Of a DNA stretch of 64,000 bases, positions 25,246 through 33,686 are shown piece by piece; positions within the stretch are counted from its first letter, which is position 1, and the number at the start of each line of letters is the position of its first letter. This DNA comes from Companilactobacillus huachuanensis (lineage in GTDB: Bacteria > Bacillota > Bacilli > Lactobacillales > Lactobacillaceae). Location: contig NZ_BJDF01000008.1 of the NCBI RefSeq assembly GCF_005404815.1, positions 62,001 through 126,000 of the forward strand, given 5' to 3'. Made by a program: the position numbers and the translations under genes. The notes under the pieces are model-generated. The model was not told where the DNA came from and ran no database searches. It saw only the letters and a program-made list of their open reading frames with translations.

Positions 25246-26814
25246 CTATATTCCCATTTCTTTCTCAAGACCATCCTTAACACTTTGAACTTGAGCACCA
25301 TAGACTACTTGTACAGCCTTATCAGCTTTGACCACAGCCAGAGCACCCGATTGCTTCAAAACATCTTCATCCATCTTTGATGGGTCTTTCAACATCAATC
25401 TCAATCTTGTAACGCAATTATCCAATGAATCAATATTTGTGGCTCCTCCGAGTGCACCTAAGATAACTTTAGGATCATAGATACCGTTACCCTTTGTCAT
25501 AACGACATCACCATCGTCTTCTCTACCGGGAGTCTTAACATTTTTTCTCAAAATATACCAACGGAAAACGAAGAAGTAAATTGCAAACCAGACAAGACCC
25601 ACTGGAATCAGGATCCACCACTTTGAACCTGGTTGTAACCATCCAAATAAGATCCAATCAATGACACCACCATCGGTATTACCCATTCTGGCACCTAATA
25701 GAGCCATAACTGACAATGACAGGCCTTGCATAATTGTATGGAATACATAGAGAATTGGTGATACGAATAAGAATAGATATTCGGTTGGTTCAGAAATACC
25801 TGATACGAAGCCAACCAATGCGGCTGAAATAAGGATACCTTTGATTCGATCACGATTTTTAGATTTTGCTGTAAAGTAAATTGCTAAACAAATGGCTGGT
25901 AGTCCAAACATAAATGTTGGCATAAATCCTTGTGACAAGAAAGCTGTTGCCTTTCCAGAAATAGGAACACCGGCATTTAATTCAGCATAAAATACATTCA
26001 AAGCCCCGTGAACTGTTTTACCAGCAACAACCGCTGTCCCACCGGCATCAGTAAATCTGATCATTGCCAATAGAATATGATGTAATCCCATTAGTTTCAA
26101 AACAGCCAAGGCAATACCATAAAGGAATGGCCCAAAGACACCTGCGTTTTGAATAATGTGACCTAATCCAATAATCCACCCTTGGACCGTTGGCCATACG
26201 AATGGAACACCTAATCCTAAAATGGAACAAACAATAACACTAATAATTGGAATAAATCTAATTCCACCAAAGAAAGAAAAGGCATCTGGTAATTTGATCG
26301 ATTGATATCTTTCCAAAAGTGCATAGACAATTAAACCAACAAAGATACCTCCTAGAACTCCCATTTCAAGAGTTTGGATACCCAAAACAAGCGATTGGCC
26401 GGCTGATTGCATCTTAGAAGCACTAACCAGCATTCCTTGTTGCTGAAGCATAAAATTAATACCCATATTTAATGAAATGTATCCTGCTAAGGCCGCAATA
26501 GCACCGACACCTTTATTTTTTCTAGCTAATCCAAACGGGATCGACATAGCAAACATAACTGGTAAATATGTAAATCCAAAGCTACCAACAGTATTCATAA
26601 AACTAAAAACATTATAAACGGCTGGAATTTTAAAGAATGACATTCTCGCCATCATGGCTGGTGCAGTAAATGAACTACCTAATCCAACTAAAATCCCCAT
26701 GGCTGCCAAAGTAGCAATTGGAAACATGAATGATTTACCTAAATCTTGAAAGAAACCATATATCTCGGTTTTTCTACTCGTCTTTTCGACGTTAATATCT
26801 TTATTCTTGCTCAA
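25246..26814 (-). CDS. PTS EIICB of the glucose/maltose/GlcNAc family (MalX-like)
   Basis: This 522-residue membrane permease has an N-terminal EIIC of about ten hydrophobic segments (FMFPIATLAAMGILVGLGS, later LMGLHHILLAMIRF and the GISEPTEYLFLF substrate-region motif). A C-terminal EIIB domain carries the phospho-cysteine Cys467 in DNCVTRLRLML. Sugar not determinable. The MalX relation and MalY neighbour suggest glucose or an alpha-glucoside. The leader contains a RAT/terminator pair, so expression should depend on the BglG-type protein encoded upstream. AGGAGG lies before the ATG. Confidence 0.93.
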   Translation of the reverse strand: MSKNKDINVEKTSRKTEIYGFFQDLGKSFMFPIATLAAMGILVGLGSSFTAPAMMARMSFFKIPAVYNVFSFMNTVGSFGFTYLPVMFAMSIPFGLARKNKGVGAIAALAGYISLNMGINFMLQQQGMLVSASKMQSAGQSLVLGIQTLEMGVLGGIFVGLIVYALLERYQSIKLPDAFSFFGGIRFIPIISVIVCSILGLGVPFVWPTVQGWIIGLGHIIQNAGVFGPFLYGIALAVLKLMGLHHILLAMIRFTDAGGTAVVAGKTVHGALNVFYAELNAGVPISGKATAFLSQGFMPTFMFGLPAICLAIYFTAKSKNRDRIKGILISAALVGFVSGISEPTEYLFLFVSPILYVFHTIMQGLSLSVMALLGARMGNTDGGVIDWILFGWLQPGSKWWILIPVGLVWFAIYFFVFRWYILRKNVKTPGREDDGDVVMTKGNGIYDPKVILGALGGATNIDSLDNCVTRLRLMLKDPSKMDEDVLKQSGALAVVKADKAVQVVYGAQVQSVKDGLEKEMGI

Positions 26815-26853
26815 AATAAGTTCCTCCTTTGTATTTTATTTGATTGAAAGCAC

Positions 26854-26905
26854 AAAAAGAGGCAATACCAAATAACCAATAAATATTGATTACAAGGTAT
26901 TGCCT
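26854..26905 (-). terminator. Leader terminator before the EIICB gene
   Basis: On the minus strand AGGCAATACC pairs with GGTATTGCCT and is followed by CTTTTTG. It stands between the antiterminator gene and the PTS gene and overlaps the RAT sequence, as required for conditional termination. Confidence 0.88.
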
Positions 26906-26920
26906 ACTTAAAGTTACAAG
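26896..26920 (-). promoter_or_regulatory. Ribonucleic antiterminator (RAT) of BglG/LicT type
   Basis: CTTGTAACTTTAAGT followed by AGGCAATACC resembles known RATs, which have TTGTTACT and a final AGGCAAAACC. Its last 10 bases are the 5' arm of the terminator. Binding of phosphorylation-controlled antiterminator would block the terminator. Confidence 0.8.
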
Positions 26921-26924
26921 CCCA

Positions 26925-27782
26925 TTATTTGAATAATCTTTTTATATGTAATGCTAAGTATAGTTTTTCTGATGTGTCTAAATCAAAATTCAACTCGTCT
27001 CTAAAATAATTAACTACTAGATTCAAAGTCTTTCGAATCCTTCGATCATGTTTTATCATTTCGTTATATAATTTCAACTCATAGTCAGTCAATTCATCAG
27101 CGGCATTTGACCCTAATGACCAACGAACTAAGAGATATTTCAAGTGAATCAGAAAACGATTATAGCTTACATCATTTTTATTCACTTTAATTTTATTAGA
27201 AACGAGATTACTTATTTCTTCGATTCTCTGTAAAAGAATCTCAGTTTTGATTACACCAGAATCATTACCATGGTCAATTTTGCTTTCAATCAAATGTATT
27301 GCAATATATCCAGCTTCGTCGTCTGGTATCTTCAACCCGGAAGTCTCCTCAATGTATTTGAGTCCCGCTTTAGAGGCTGCAAATTCTTTTTCATAAAGAA
27401 CTCTCAAATCATTTAAGAATGGATTTCCAATAAAAATACCATCTTTCATTCTGCCAACAGAAAAATAAATATGATCAGTCAAGGTAATTAGTAAAAAGTC
27501 ATCATATTCGTTGCCCGTATAGTTTTTTGCAATATCAATGATCTTACTAGTGATTTTAAAATATTCATACGGTACCTTTTGCAAAAGTTGATTAAATTGA
27601 TCCATAAACTCATCGTGCACATTACTATTTTGCATCGTATAAATTTTATCACTAGTTTTTAACTCATAATCCTGATTCCTTTTATTGCCGAACCCTATAC
27701 CCCTTCCCCAAATTAGTTTTTCCGTGTGGTTGGAATCCTCGACTAGAAGCACATTGTTGTTAAGAACCTGCCTTATATACAT
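26925..27782 (-). CDS. BglG/LicT-family transcription antiterminator
   Basis: It has 285 residues. The RNA-binding CAT domain covers residues 1-57 (IRQVLNNNVLLVEDSN, IWGRGIGFGNK). Two PRD domains follow, with the regulatory histidines in LTDHIYF, IAIHLIESK, FLIHLKYL and the final LALHIKRLF. It should bind the RAT just downstream of its own gene and let RNA polymerase reach the PTS operon when sugar is present. The gene opens the operon. A cre site is located 22 bases upstream of its start. Confidence 0.95.
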   Translation of the reverse strand: MYIRQVLNNNVLLVEDSNHTEKLIWGRGIGFGNKRNQDYELKTSDKIYTMQNSNVHDEFMDQFNQLLQKVPYEYFKITSKIIDIAKNYTGNEYDDFLLITLTDHIYFSVGRMKDGIFIGNPFLNDLRVLYEKEFAASKAGLKYIEETSGLKIPDDEAGYIAIHLIESKIDHGNDSGVIKTEILLQRIEEISNLVSNKIKVNKNDVSYNRFLIHLKYLLVRWSLGSNAADELTDYELKLYNEMIKHDRRIRKTLNLVVNYFRDELNFDLDTSEKLYLALHIKRLFK

Positions 27783-27803
27783 GGATTACACCACCAGTCT
27801 TTT

Positions 27804-27817
27804 TGAAACCGCTTACA
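27804..27817. promoter_or_regulatory. cre site upstream of the antiterminator gene
   Basis: TGTAAGCGGTTTCA (minus strand) matches the CcpA consensus TGNAANCGNWNNCA at every defined position. It indicates glucose repression of the malX-like operon. Confidence 0.75.
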
Positions 27818-27991
27818 CTTCGAACAATAGTTTAATAACGGCGTTATGTCAATGATGTATTTTACTAAACATTTCATTTATGCTTTCAAATATAAATACC
27901 AGTTTAAACAAATACCCGGTACTATAGTATTTATTCATGAACCAAGATACATATACTTTTATGAAAAATCAATTCACTATAACGGCGCAAC

Positions 27992-28024
27992 AAAAAAACA
28001 CATCCTCAAAATTTAGAATGTGTT
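27992..28024 (-). terminator. Weak terminator after the first dehydrogenase
   Basis: ACACAT pairs with ATGTGT around a 14-base loop, with TTTTTTTG after it on the minus strand. Confidence 0.65.
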
Positions 28025-28029
28025 TGTAT

Positions 28030-28953
28030 TTATTTGTATTCCTCAGGCAATTTGCTTTTAATATAGTCGGCTGAGTATTGCAATTTATCCAATTCTTCTT
28101 TAGGAAGCTCTAATTGAATCTGTTTCACAATTCCATCGCGTCCGACAATAGCTGGATATGACAAGTAAACACCATATTCTTCGCGGAAGTTGGAAACAGG
28201 CAATTCAATATAGGCATCGTTTAAAATTGCCAACGTTAATTTAACGGCGGCAGTTGAAATTCCATAATTAGTGTATTTCTTACCACTAAAAACAGTGAAT
28301 CCACCCATACGAACATCTTCATTCAATTTATCGAGATCCAAACCATCATTTTTAGCCAATTCAGCAATTGAATGGTCCAAAACTTTTACGGTTGACCAGG
28401 CGGTAAATTGTGAATTACCATGTTCACCCAGATTATAGCCCTGAACAGAACGAGGATCTACATTCAGAGCAGCCCCAACAGCACGCTTCATTCTGGCTGA
28501 GTCCAACAAAGTTCCTGTTCCCATAACATGAGCTTTTGGTAAACCAGTGATTTTTTGATAAATTGAAACCATGACATCATTAGGATTACTAATTACCACG
28601 ATTTTCCCATCGAATTTGGTTGCTTTAATTTTATTAGCAACATCAACAACGGCCTTACTTGTGAAATTCAATTCAGCAAAGCGGTCAGGCTCCACACGAT
28701 CTTGTAATTTAATATTACCAACAGCGGAGATGATTACGTCCGTATCATCCAATTGAGAGTAATCATTAACAAAGATATTCGTATGGAAAGGCAAATTTGC
28801 CATTGCATCTTCAAAATCTAGTGCATCGGATTTAACCTTTTTTTCATTAATATCAATCATTACTAAATCGTCCACAAAACCACTGCTAACGATATAATGC
28901 GCACAGGCTGCCCCAACATTACCTGTTCCGATAATTGCTACTTTTCTTGTCAT
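28030..28953 (-). CDS. L-2-hydroxyisocaproate dehydrogenase-like (copy 1)
   Basis: It is a 307-residue NAD-dependent L-2-hydroxyacid dehydrogenase. The Rossmann start is VAIIGTGNVGAACAHYIV with Asp34-region VMIDINEKK. It has SNPNDVMVSIYQKITGLP, GTGTLLDSARMKRAVG and the catalytic His in NLGEHGNSQF. The pattern, including DFEDAMANLPFHTNI and GFTVFSGKKYTNYG, is closer to Lactobacillus L-HicDH than to lactate dehydrogenase, so branched 2-keto acids from Leu, Ile or Val are likely substrates. The active-site loop reads NIKLQDRVEPDRFAE. Single gene. GAGGTAGATTAT precedes the ATG. Confidence 0.88.
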   Translation of the reverse strand: MTRKVAIIGTGNVGAACAHYIVSSGFVDDLVMIDINEKKVKSDALDFEDAMANLPFHTNIFVNDYSQLDDTDVIISAVGNIKLQDRVEPDRFAELNFTSKAVVDVANKIKATKFDGKIVVISNPNDVMVSIYQKITGLPKAHVMGTGTLLDSARMKRAVGAALNVDPRSVQGYNLGEHGNSQFTAWSTVKVLDHSIAELAKNDGLDLDKLNEDVRMGGFTVFSGKKYTNYGISTAAVKLTLAILNDAYIELPVSNFREEYGVYLSYPAIVGRDGIVKQIQLELPKEELDKLQYSADYIKSKLPEEYK

Positions 28954-29064
28954 ATAATCTACCTCTCAGTTCAAAATAAGTTGTAGTTGCCATTATACTC
29001 TAATATCATTAAAAAATAATTAATAAATTTGTTTTTTCAAAAAAAAGCACTTCTTTTAACAGTC

Positions 29065-29250
29065 GGCCGTCTCCAGGGCTGAGAACATTCACCTGCTATG
29101 CGGAACGATTCGAGCCTGGAAAACGGTCTCGAATCTCGGTTTGAAGACTTTCCATAAACCCGGAAAGTCTCCAAACACGCCCGGTGGTGTAAGAGCTGAA
29201 GCTCTAACGCCACACCCACAGCGGGTAAATGTTCTCAGCCCTTCCGACTA
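29065..29250 (-). repeat. Cloverleaf repeat element, copy 10
   Basis: Outer stem GGGCTGAGAACATTCACC / GGTAAATGTTCTCAGCCC, with paired changes against copy 1 (GAGC to GGGC, AGTATT to AACATT). Arm 2 is AGAGCT/AGCTCT, arm 3 AGACTTTCC/GGAAAGTCT, arm 4 CGATTCGAG/CTCGAATC. Confidence 0.88.
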
Positions 29251-29333
29251 GTTTATTTTATTAAACAAAAAAATTTCTGATGAATTAAGTTTTTTAAATA
29301 ACATAAATAAAGGAAAACTACATAAAAATGAGT

Positions 29334-29383
29334 TGTTTCCCACCTAATTATTTGATTCTTTGGGTGAGATACAACTCATTTTG
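29334..29383. terminator. Long bidirectional terminator
   Basis: AAATGAGTTGT and CCCACC pair with GGGTG and ACAACTCATTT, with T-rich ends on both strands. It is very similar to the terminator at 50963-51021. Confidence 0.8.
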
Positions 29384-29396
29384 TTAGTTTTGATAT

Positions 29397-29620
29397 CTGA
29401 AGGTTGAAAGGTGATAAATTATCTTTAATCATTATTATTACAGGATTAGAGCCAATTTATTTAAATAAGCAGAGTCCTAAGTTCACTGTTCCGCTATTAA
29501 AAAATTAAATTAGTCGGAAGAGCTGGGAAATATTTGTGTGCCGTGGAGATTCGAGACCGCTTTCCAGGCTCGGATCGTTCCGCACAGCTAGTGAATATTC
29601 CCCAGTTCTGTAGACGGCAT
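29397..29620 (+). repeat. Cloverleaf repeat element, copy 11, only arm 4 left
   Basis: CTGAAGGTTGAAAGG left end. Core 29514-29620 is 107 bases. Outer stem AGCTGGGAAATATTtGTGTGC / GCACAGCtagTGAATATTCCCCAGTT encloses only arm 4 (GATTCGAGACC / GGCTCGGATC). Arms 2 and 3 are cleanly absent. Confidence 0.82.
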
Positions 29621-29639
29621 ATTTAACTAATACTACCGT

Positions 29640-30551
29640 CTATTTAATATTCTTCTTAATGTAATCAGCTGATTCTTGTAACTTATCCAACTCAGCTTGT
29701 GGCAAATCTAATTGCAATTGTTTCAAGACACCTTCACGACCAATGATGGCTGGATATGAAAGATAAACACCATATTCTTCACGGAAATTAGAAACAGGTA
29801 ATTCGATATGTGCGTCATTCAAAATAGCTAATGACAATCTCACAGCAGCAGTTGAAATACCATAGTTGGTATAACCTTTACCATTGAAAACTGTGAATCC
29901 ACCCATACGAACATCCTCGTTAATTTGATCCAAATCAAGTCCCGAATCTTTAGCCAATTTTTCAACTGGTTGATCCATTACTTTAACAGTTGACCAAGCC
30001 GTAAATTGTGAATTACCATGCTCACCCAAGTTGTAACCTGAAACTGAGCGAGAATCAACTGAGAATGCCTTACCAACAGCACGTTTCATTCGAGCTGAGT
30101 CAAGCAAAGTACCAGTTCCAATGACACGTTCTTTAGGAAATCCTAGTATTTGTTGATACATTGAAGTCATGACGTCATTAGGATTACTGATAACAACCAT
30201 AATTCCATTAAATTTAGTTTGTTTAATTTTTCCAGCAACCTCAGTCACTGAATCACCAGTTGGCTTCAATTCACCGAAACGGTTTGGATGGTCTCCACCA
30301 ATCAACTTGATGTGACCGACAGCCGAAATAATAATATCAGCATCATCCAATTGAGAATAATCATTTACAAAAATATTAGTATGATATGGCAAATTGGCCA
30401 TGGCATCTTCAAAATCCAATGCATCAGCTTTAACTTTTTTTTCATTCTTGTCAATCAAAACTAAATCATCGACAAATCCACTAGCAACAATGTAGTGAGC
30501 ACAAGCAGCACCGACATTACCCATACCGATAATTCCTATTTTTCTAGTCAT
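29640..30551 (-). CDS. L-2-hydroxyisocaproate dehydrogenase-like (copy 2)
   Basis: It has 303 residues and is a clear paralogue of the gene at 28030-28953, with the same Rossmann (IGIIGMGNVGAACAHYIV), GTGTLLDSARMKRAVGKAF and NLGEHGNSQF motifs. It differs where the substrate loop lies, HIKLIGGDHPNRFGE instead of NIKLQDRVEPDRFAE, so the two may prefer different 2-keto acids. Start at 30551 with GAGGAATTTT upstream. The longer frame adds six residues without a better ribosome site. The pair probably arose by duplication and is now separated by two repeat elements. Confidence 0.88.
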   Translation of the reverse strand: MTRKIGIIGMGNVGAACAHYIVASGFVDDLVLIDKNEKKVKADALDFEDAMANLPYHTNIFVNDYSQLDDADIIISAVGHIKLIGGDHPNRFGELKPTGDSVTEVAGKIKQTKFNGIMVVISNPNDVMTSMYQQILGFPKERVIGTGTLLDSARMKRAVGKAFSVDSRSVSGYNLGEHGNSQFTAWSTVKVMDQPVEKLAKDSGLDLDQINEDVRMGGFTVFNGKGYTNYGISTAAVRLSLAILNDAHIELPVSNFREEYGVYLSYPAIIGREGVLKQLQLDLPQAELDKLQESADYIKKNIK

Positions 30552-30648
30552 AAATAAAATTCCTCGCAATCAAAGATTTTAAATAACTTCCAATTAATAT
30601 CATACACTAAAGGTTCTCAATATCCAAAGCGCTATCATTCCTGTTACA

Positions 30649-30712
30649 CGGCCGTCTATGGAGCTGTTAGTATTCACCTGCTATGTAGACCGATCCGAGC
30701 AAAATCCAAAAC
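30649..30712 (-). repeat. Half of a cloverleaf element, copy 12 (remnant)
   Basis: GCCGTCTATGGAGCTG, TTAGTATTCACCTGCTATG and AGACCGATCCGAGC match the first strand of a minus-oriented core (compare copy 17). The partner strand is gone, and CTAAAGGTT remains at 30606. Confidence 0.7.
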
Positions 30713-30792
30713 CCAAGTGGAGACCTCAGCTCACAGCAAACCTGAGTCAGATCACAAAAAAAGACATATCCCTACAGGACATGTCTGACATT

Positions 30793-31848
30793 TTATTGAC
30801 GATTTTCGTAATGCTTAACTTTACTCATAATGATTCTTTCACATAAATCAGGATATGAAATGCCAGCTGCTTCTGCTTCTCTTGGCATCAATGACAATGG
30901 TGTCATACCTGGCAATGTATTTGCTTCCATAACGTATAATTGACCATCACGTAGCAAGAAGTCGACACGGCCATAGTTGCTCATGCCTAATGACTCAAAA
31001 GTTTTCTTTGTCAAAGCTTGCATCTTCGCATGAATCTCATCATCCAAATTGGCTGGTGGTGTAATGAAATGTGTCACGGTATTTTCTTGGAACTTGTGTT
31101 GGAAATCATACCATCCTGTATCGATAGTAACTTCAACAGCTGGAAGTACTAAGCCATCAACGATAGCAACTGAGAATTCACGACCTTTGATATACTCTTC
31201 AATCAAAACTTCATCATCAAATCTCAAAGCATCAGCAACTGATTCTCGTAATTCAGTCGCGTTTCGAACGATATGTGTACCGACACTTGAACCACCATTA
31301 GATGGTTTAACTACCATTGGATAGTTGAATGGAATATCTTCAGATAAAATCTTAGCAGTCTTAGTAGTTGTATACTGAGCTGTTGGAATCTTATCTTGAA
31401 CAAAAATCTCTTTAGAATATTTTTTATCCATAGCAAGACCTGAAGCAAGTGAGCCACTGCCAGTATATTTGATATCAAAGACATCGAATACCGCTTGCAT
31501 CTTACCATTTTCGCCATCTTCACCGTGAAGTCCCATGTAGACGATATCGGCGTGTTGACAAATTTTCAAAACGTTACGACCCAAAAGGCCACGAGTTCCG
31601 TCGGTCCGAAGTGCATTGATCTTTTCATCTGTTAAAACCTCATCATCGATGATAAGCTTGCTTTCACTCTCAGGTTCAGTTGTAAAAAGATCGTCAATCT
31701 TATCTTCGTCAACATCCTTACCTAAAAATGAATCAACATATGCGACTTCATAACCCTTACTACGTAGTGCGTTGGTGATTTTAACTCCGGAAGATAAAGA
31801 AACATTTCTTTCTGTACTTCTTCCACCTGAAAGAACGACAATTTTCAT
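30793..31848 (-). CDS. ddl: D-alanine--D-alanine/D-lactate ligase, F-type
   Basis: This 351-residue ATP-grasp ligase makes the peptidoglycan D-Ala-D-X dipeptide. Motifs are VLSGGRSTERNVSLSSG, YMGLHGEDGENGKMQ, KPSNGGSSVG, EEYIKGREFSVAIVDG and VMEANTLPGMTPLSLMP. At the position that selects the second substrate it has Lys252-Phe253 (YDFQHKF), where E. coli DdlB has Lys-Tyr216 and Leuconostoc Ddl has Phe261. Phe at this place is known to favour D-Ala-D-lactate and vancomycin resistance. The sequence branch (RSTERNVSLSSG start) could be an accessory ligase rather than the main Ddl. GTGAAACACAATG start region. Single gene. Confidence 0.88.
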   Translation of the reverse strand: MKIVVLSGGRSTERNVSLSSGVKITNALRSKGYEVAYVDSFLGKDVDEDKIDDLFTTEPESESKLIIDDEVLTDEKINALRTDGTRGLLGRNVLKICQHADIVYMGLHGEDGENGKMQAVFDVFDIKYTGSGSLASGLAMDKKYSKEIFVQDKIPTAQYTTTKTAKILSEDIPFNYPMVVKPSNGGSSVGTHIVRNATELRESVADALRFDDEVLIEEYIKGREFSVAIVDGLVLPAVEVTIDTGWYDFQHKFQENTVTHFITPPANLDDEIHAKMQALTKKTFESLGMSNYGRVDFLLRDGQLYVMEANTLPGMTPLSLMPREAEAAGISYPDLCERIIMSKVKHYENRQ

Positions 31849-32022
31849 TGTGTTTCACCTAATCCTTTTAATTTTATTACTTAAGCGTAATCCTAGAACC
31901 TACAGAATAGCACAATGGTGTGGAAAAAACCATTTTAGAATTTAAGCTTTTCAAAAAAATTAGCTATCTTCTCGAATTTTTCATAATTCTCTGGTTTAAT
32001 TATCATTAAGGAGGATATAACC

Positions 32023-32967
32023 TTGAAAAAGTTAAATATTATTTTATTAGGTTTATTATCTGTAATCACGCTGGGATTCTTCTCAGCACAAAGCGTTAAA
32101 GCGGACGATCTAAGCGATCAGCCAGTCATGACTTTGGGAACATCTTTAACTAGTGACCAACGTCAAGGTACTATTAGTGCCCTATCTTCACAAATCAATG
32201 ATAGCAATTACAAAACCATCACTGTTACTGGTGATACATTGGTTAAGTATTTAAATCCAAGTGGTAGCTCATTCACAAGCAATTCTGGTGTTTGGTCATC
32301 TGCTTTGATTCAAAAGACTTCTTCCGGCTCTGGTATTAACGTTAAAATCGTTGACTATAATGGTAAAAATAACATTACCACTATCACAGCCGACCAATAT
32401 CGTAATGCCGCTGTCACAGCTGGTATCAGCGATGCCAATATCTATGTAACTTCCGCCACACCAATCGATGGTTCTGGTGCCCTAGCAGGTATCTACGCTG
32501 CTTACGCCAACAGTGGTGATAGCCTGAATCAAAGTCAAGTTAACGCCGCCCAAAAAGAAATGAGTGTCTTGAGTGGCATCACTGATGCTAATAAAGGTAC
32601 TGAAGGTTATTCTGATAAACAATTGAACAATGCCGTTGCCGGTATCAAATCAGACATGGCTCAAAAGGGCGATAACATCACTAATAACCAAATTACAACT
32701 ATTGTAAATAACAACTTACAAAAGAATAATTTGCAAAACATCATTAACAATAATCAAAAACAACAAATTATTAACTTGATGGTTCAAATCAGAGACTCTG
32801 GAGCTTTGAGCAATTCAAACTTTAAAGAACAAGCTTCTAAGCTAAGTAGCGATATCATGAGTAAAGCTAAGAATATTTTTAATAACTTGAATACTCAAGA
32901 AAATCGTAACTTCCTACAAAGAATTTGGGACAGTATCGTTTCATTTTTCAGCGGACTATTTAATTAG
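32023..32967 (+). CDS. Secreted DUF1002 protein
   Basis: It has 314 residues, with a signal peptide (KKLNIILLGLLSVITLGFFSAQSVKA, cleavage likely after KA). The body matches the DUF1002 family (YpuA-like): VTGDTLVKYLNPSG, SSALIQ, IVDYNGKNNITTITADQYRNAAVTAGI and SATPIDGSGALAGIYAAY. The C-terminal third is Asn/Gln-rich and helical, ending in an amphipathic segment (WDSIVSFFSGLFN). Function unknown, extracellular. TTG start at 32023, chosen because AAGGAGGAT lies 7-8 bases upstream. Terminator follows. Confidence 0.9.
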   Translation: MKKLNIILLGLLSVITLGFFSAQSVKADDLSDQPVMTLGTSLTSDQRQGTISALSSQINDSNYKTITVTGDTLVKYLNPSGSSFTSNSGVWSSALIQKTSSGSGINVKIVDYNGKNNITTITADQYRNAAVTAGISDANIYVTSATPIDGSGALAGIYAAYANSGDSLNQSQVNAAQKEMSVLSGITDANKGTEGYSDKQLNNAVAGIKSDMAQKGDNITNNQITTIVNNNLQKNNLQNIINNNQKQQIINLMVQIRDSGALSNSNFKEQASKLSSDIMSKAKNIFNNLNTQENRNFLQRIWDSIVSFFSGLFN

Positions 32968-32981
32968 AAACCGTCCAGAAC

Positions 32982-33026
32982 AAAATCCCCGTAGCAACCT
33001 ATAAACGATTGTTACGGGGATTTTTA
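32982..33026 (+). terminator. Terminator of the DUF1002 gene
   Basis: AAATCCCCGTAGCAA pairs with TTGTTACGGGGATTT, followed by TTTAATTT. Confidence 0.92.
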
Positions 33027-33069
33027 ATTTACAATAATCGCTAAATTTTTAGTACAAGCAAAATAGCTT

Positions 33070-33393
33070 TTCTATATACTATAATTAGAGTCATGTTGTC
33101 GAAGACCCATTATCTTTGTTGGCTTTAGTCAGTCCGTTAAATGGTGCAACACCCCTCGCCTATTCCGTTTTGATGGAGGTGTACGACTTGATAACAAGGA
33201 CAAGATTGAAGGTGTGGTTTTGCAGCTCTTAGAGTTTGTAATTAGTGTTTATTACTTGGCGAAAGCGTATTTCATATTTGTTAAAGCCAAGGCACTAAAA
33301 AAGACTAATCACTTAGATTAGTCTTACCCATTAGTAAATCATTTTCCGTCTGATGTTTGAGGCTACAGGAGTGCATTCCTGTGGTCTCTTTTC
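33070..33393 (+). ncRNA. Possible type I toxin-like transcript with long-range pairing
   Basis: A TATAAT box (near 33077) is followed by a leader with a stem ACACCCCTC / GAGGTGT (33149-33182). TTGGCTTTA near 33119-33127 can pair with TAAAGCCAA near 33282-33290 at the end of the small reading frame. Two hairpins close the region (AAGACTAATC/GATTAGTCTT and GAGGCTACAGGA/TTCCTGTGGTCTC then TTTT). 5'-3' pairing of this kind keeps known type I toxin mRNAs inactive. No family match recognised. Confidence 0.4.
33214..33321 (+). CDS. Small hydrophobic peptide, possible type I toxin
   Basis: This is a 35-residue frame with GTG start (a TTG two codons later is the alternative). The sequence has one predicted membrane helix (VLQLLEFVISVYYLA and KAYFIFVK) and a basic end (KAKALKKTNHLD). 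GATTGAAGG lies directly upstream. The last codons form the first terminator stem, a compact arrangement common in type I toxin genes. Size and hydrophobicity fit, but there is no recognised family and no antisense promoter could be pinned down. Confidence 0.4.
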   Translation: MVLQLLEFVISVYYLAKAYFIFVKAKALKKTNHLD

Positions 33394-33554
33394 ATTAGTT
33401 ATTATAAGGGACTGATAAATTGAAATCAACTGTTTAAGACGATATCAAATATTTAATTAGAAGTTAATAATCGAAATTATTGCGAGCTAAAATTATTCCA
33501 ATAATGTAAAATATGACGTATATTGCTGTCTTTGAGCCTATTAATAGACAAGCA

Positions 33555-33610
33555 GATACGCATGGTGCTAGTTGATAATTAATTGCAAATATTCGCATCA
33601 ATTATATATT
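33555..33610 (+). repeat. Short dispersed repeat, also at 38115-38165
   Basis: GCATGGTGCTAGTTGATAAT, ATTGCAAATA and GCATCAATTA recur at 38115-38165, and the last part also near 1003-1014. It is an alternative left flank of the cloverleaf elements of the TAGTCGG-edge type (copy 13). Confidence 0.55.
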
Positions 33611-33686
33611 CCAAATTAAAATTTAAAATATGCAGGATATAAAACAATTGAGCCTTTTTATACTCAATTTATGAACAATTAACTAG

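Noticed and set aside
28030-28953. Classical L-lactate dehydrogenase
   Set aside because: Motifs such as DFEDAMANL and NLGEHGNSQFTAWST follow the L-2-hydroxyisocaproate dehydrogenase pattern more closely.
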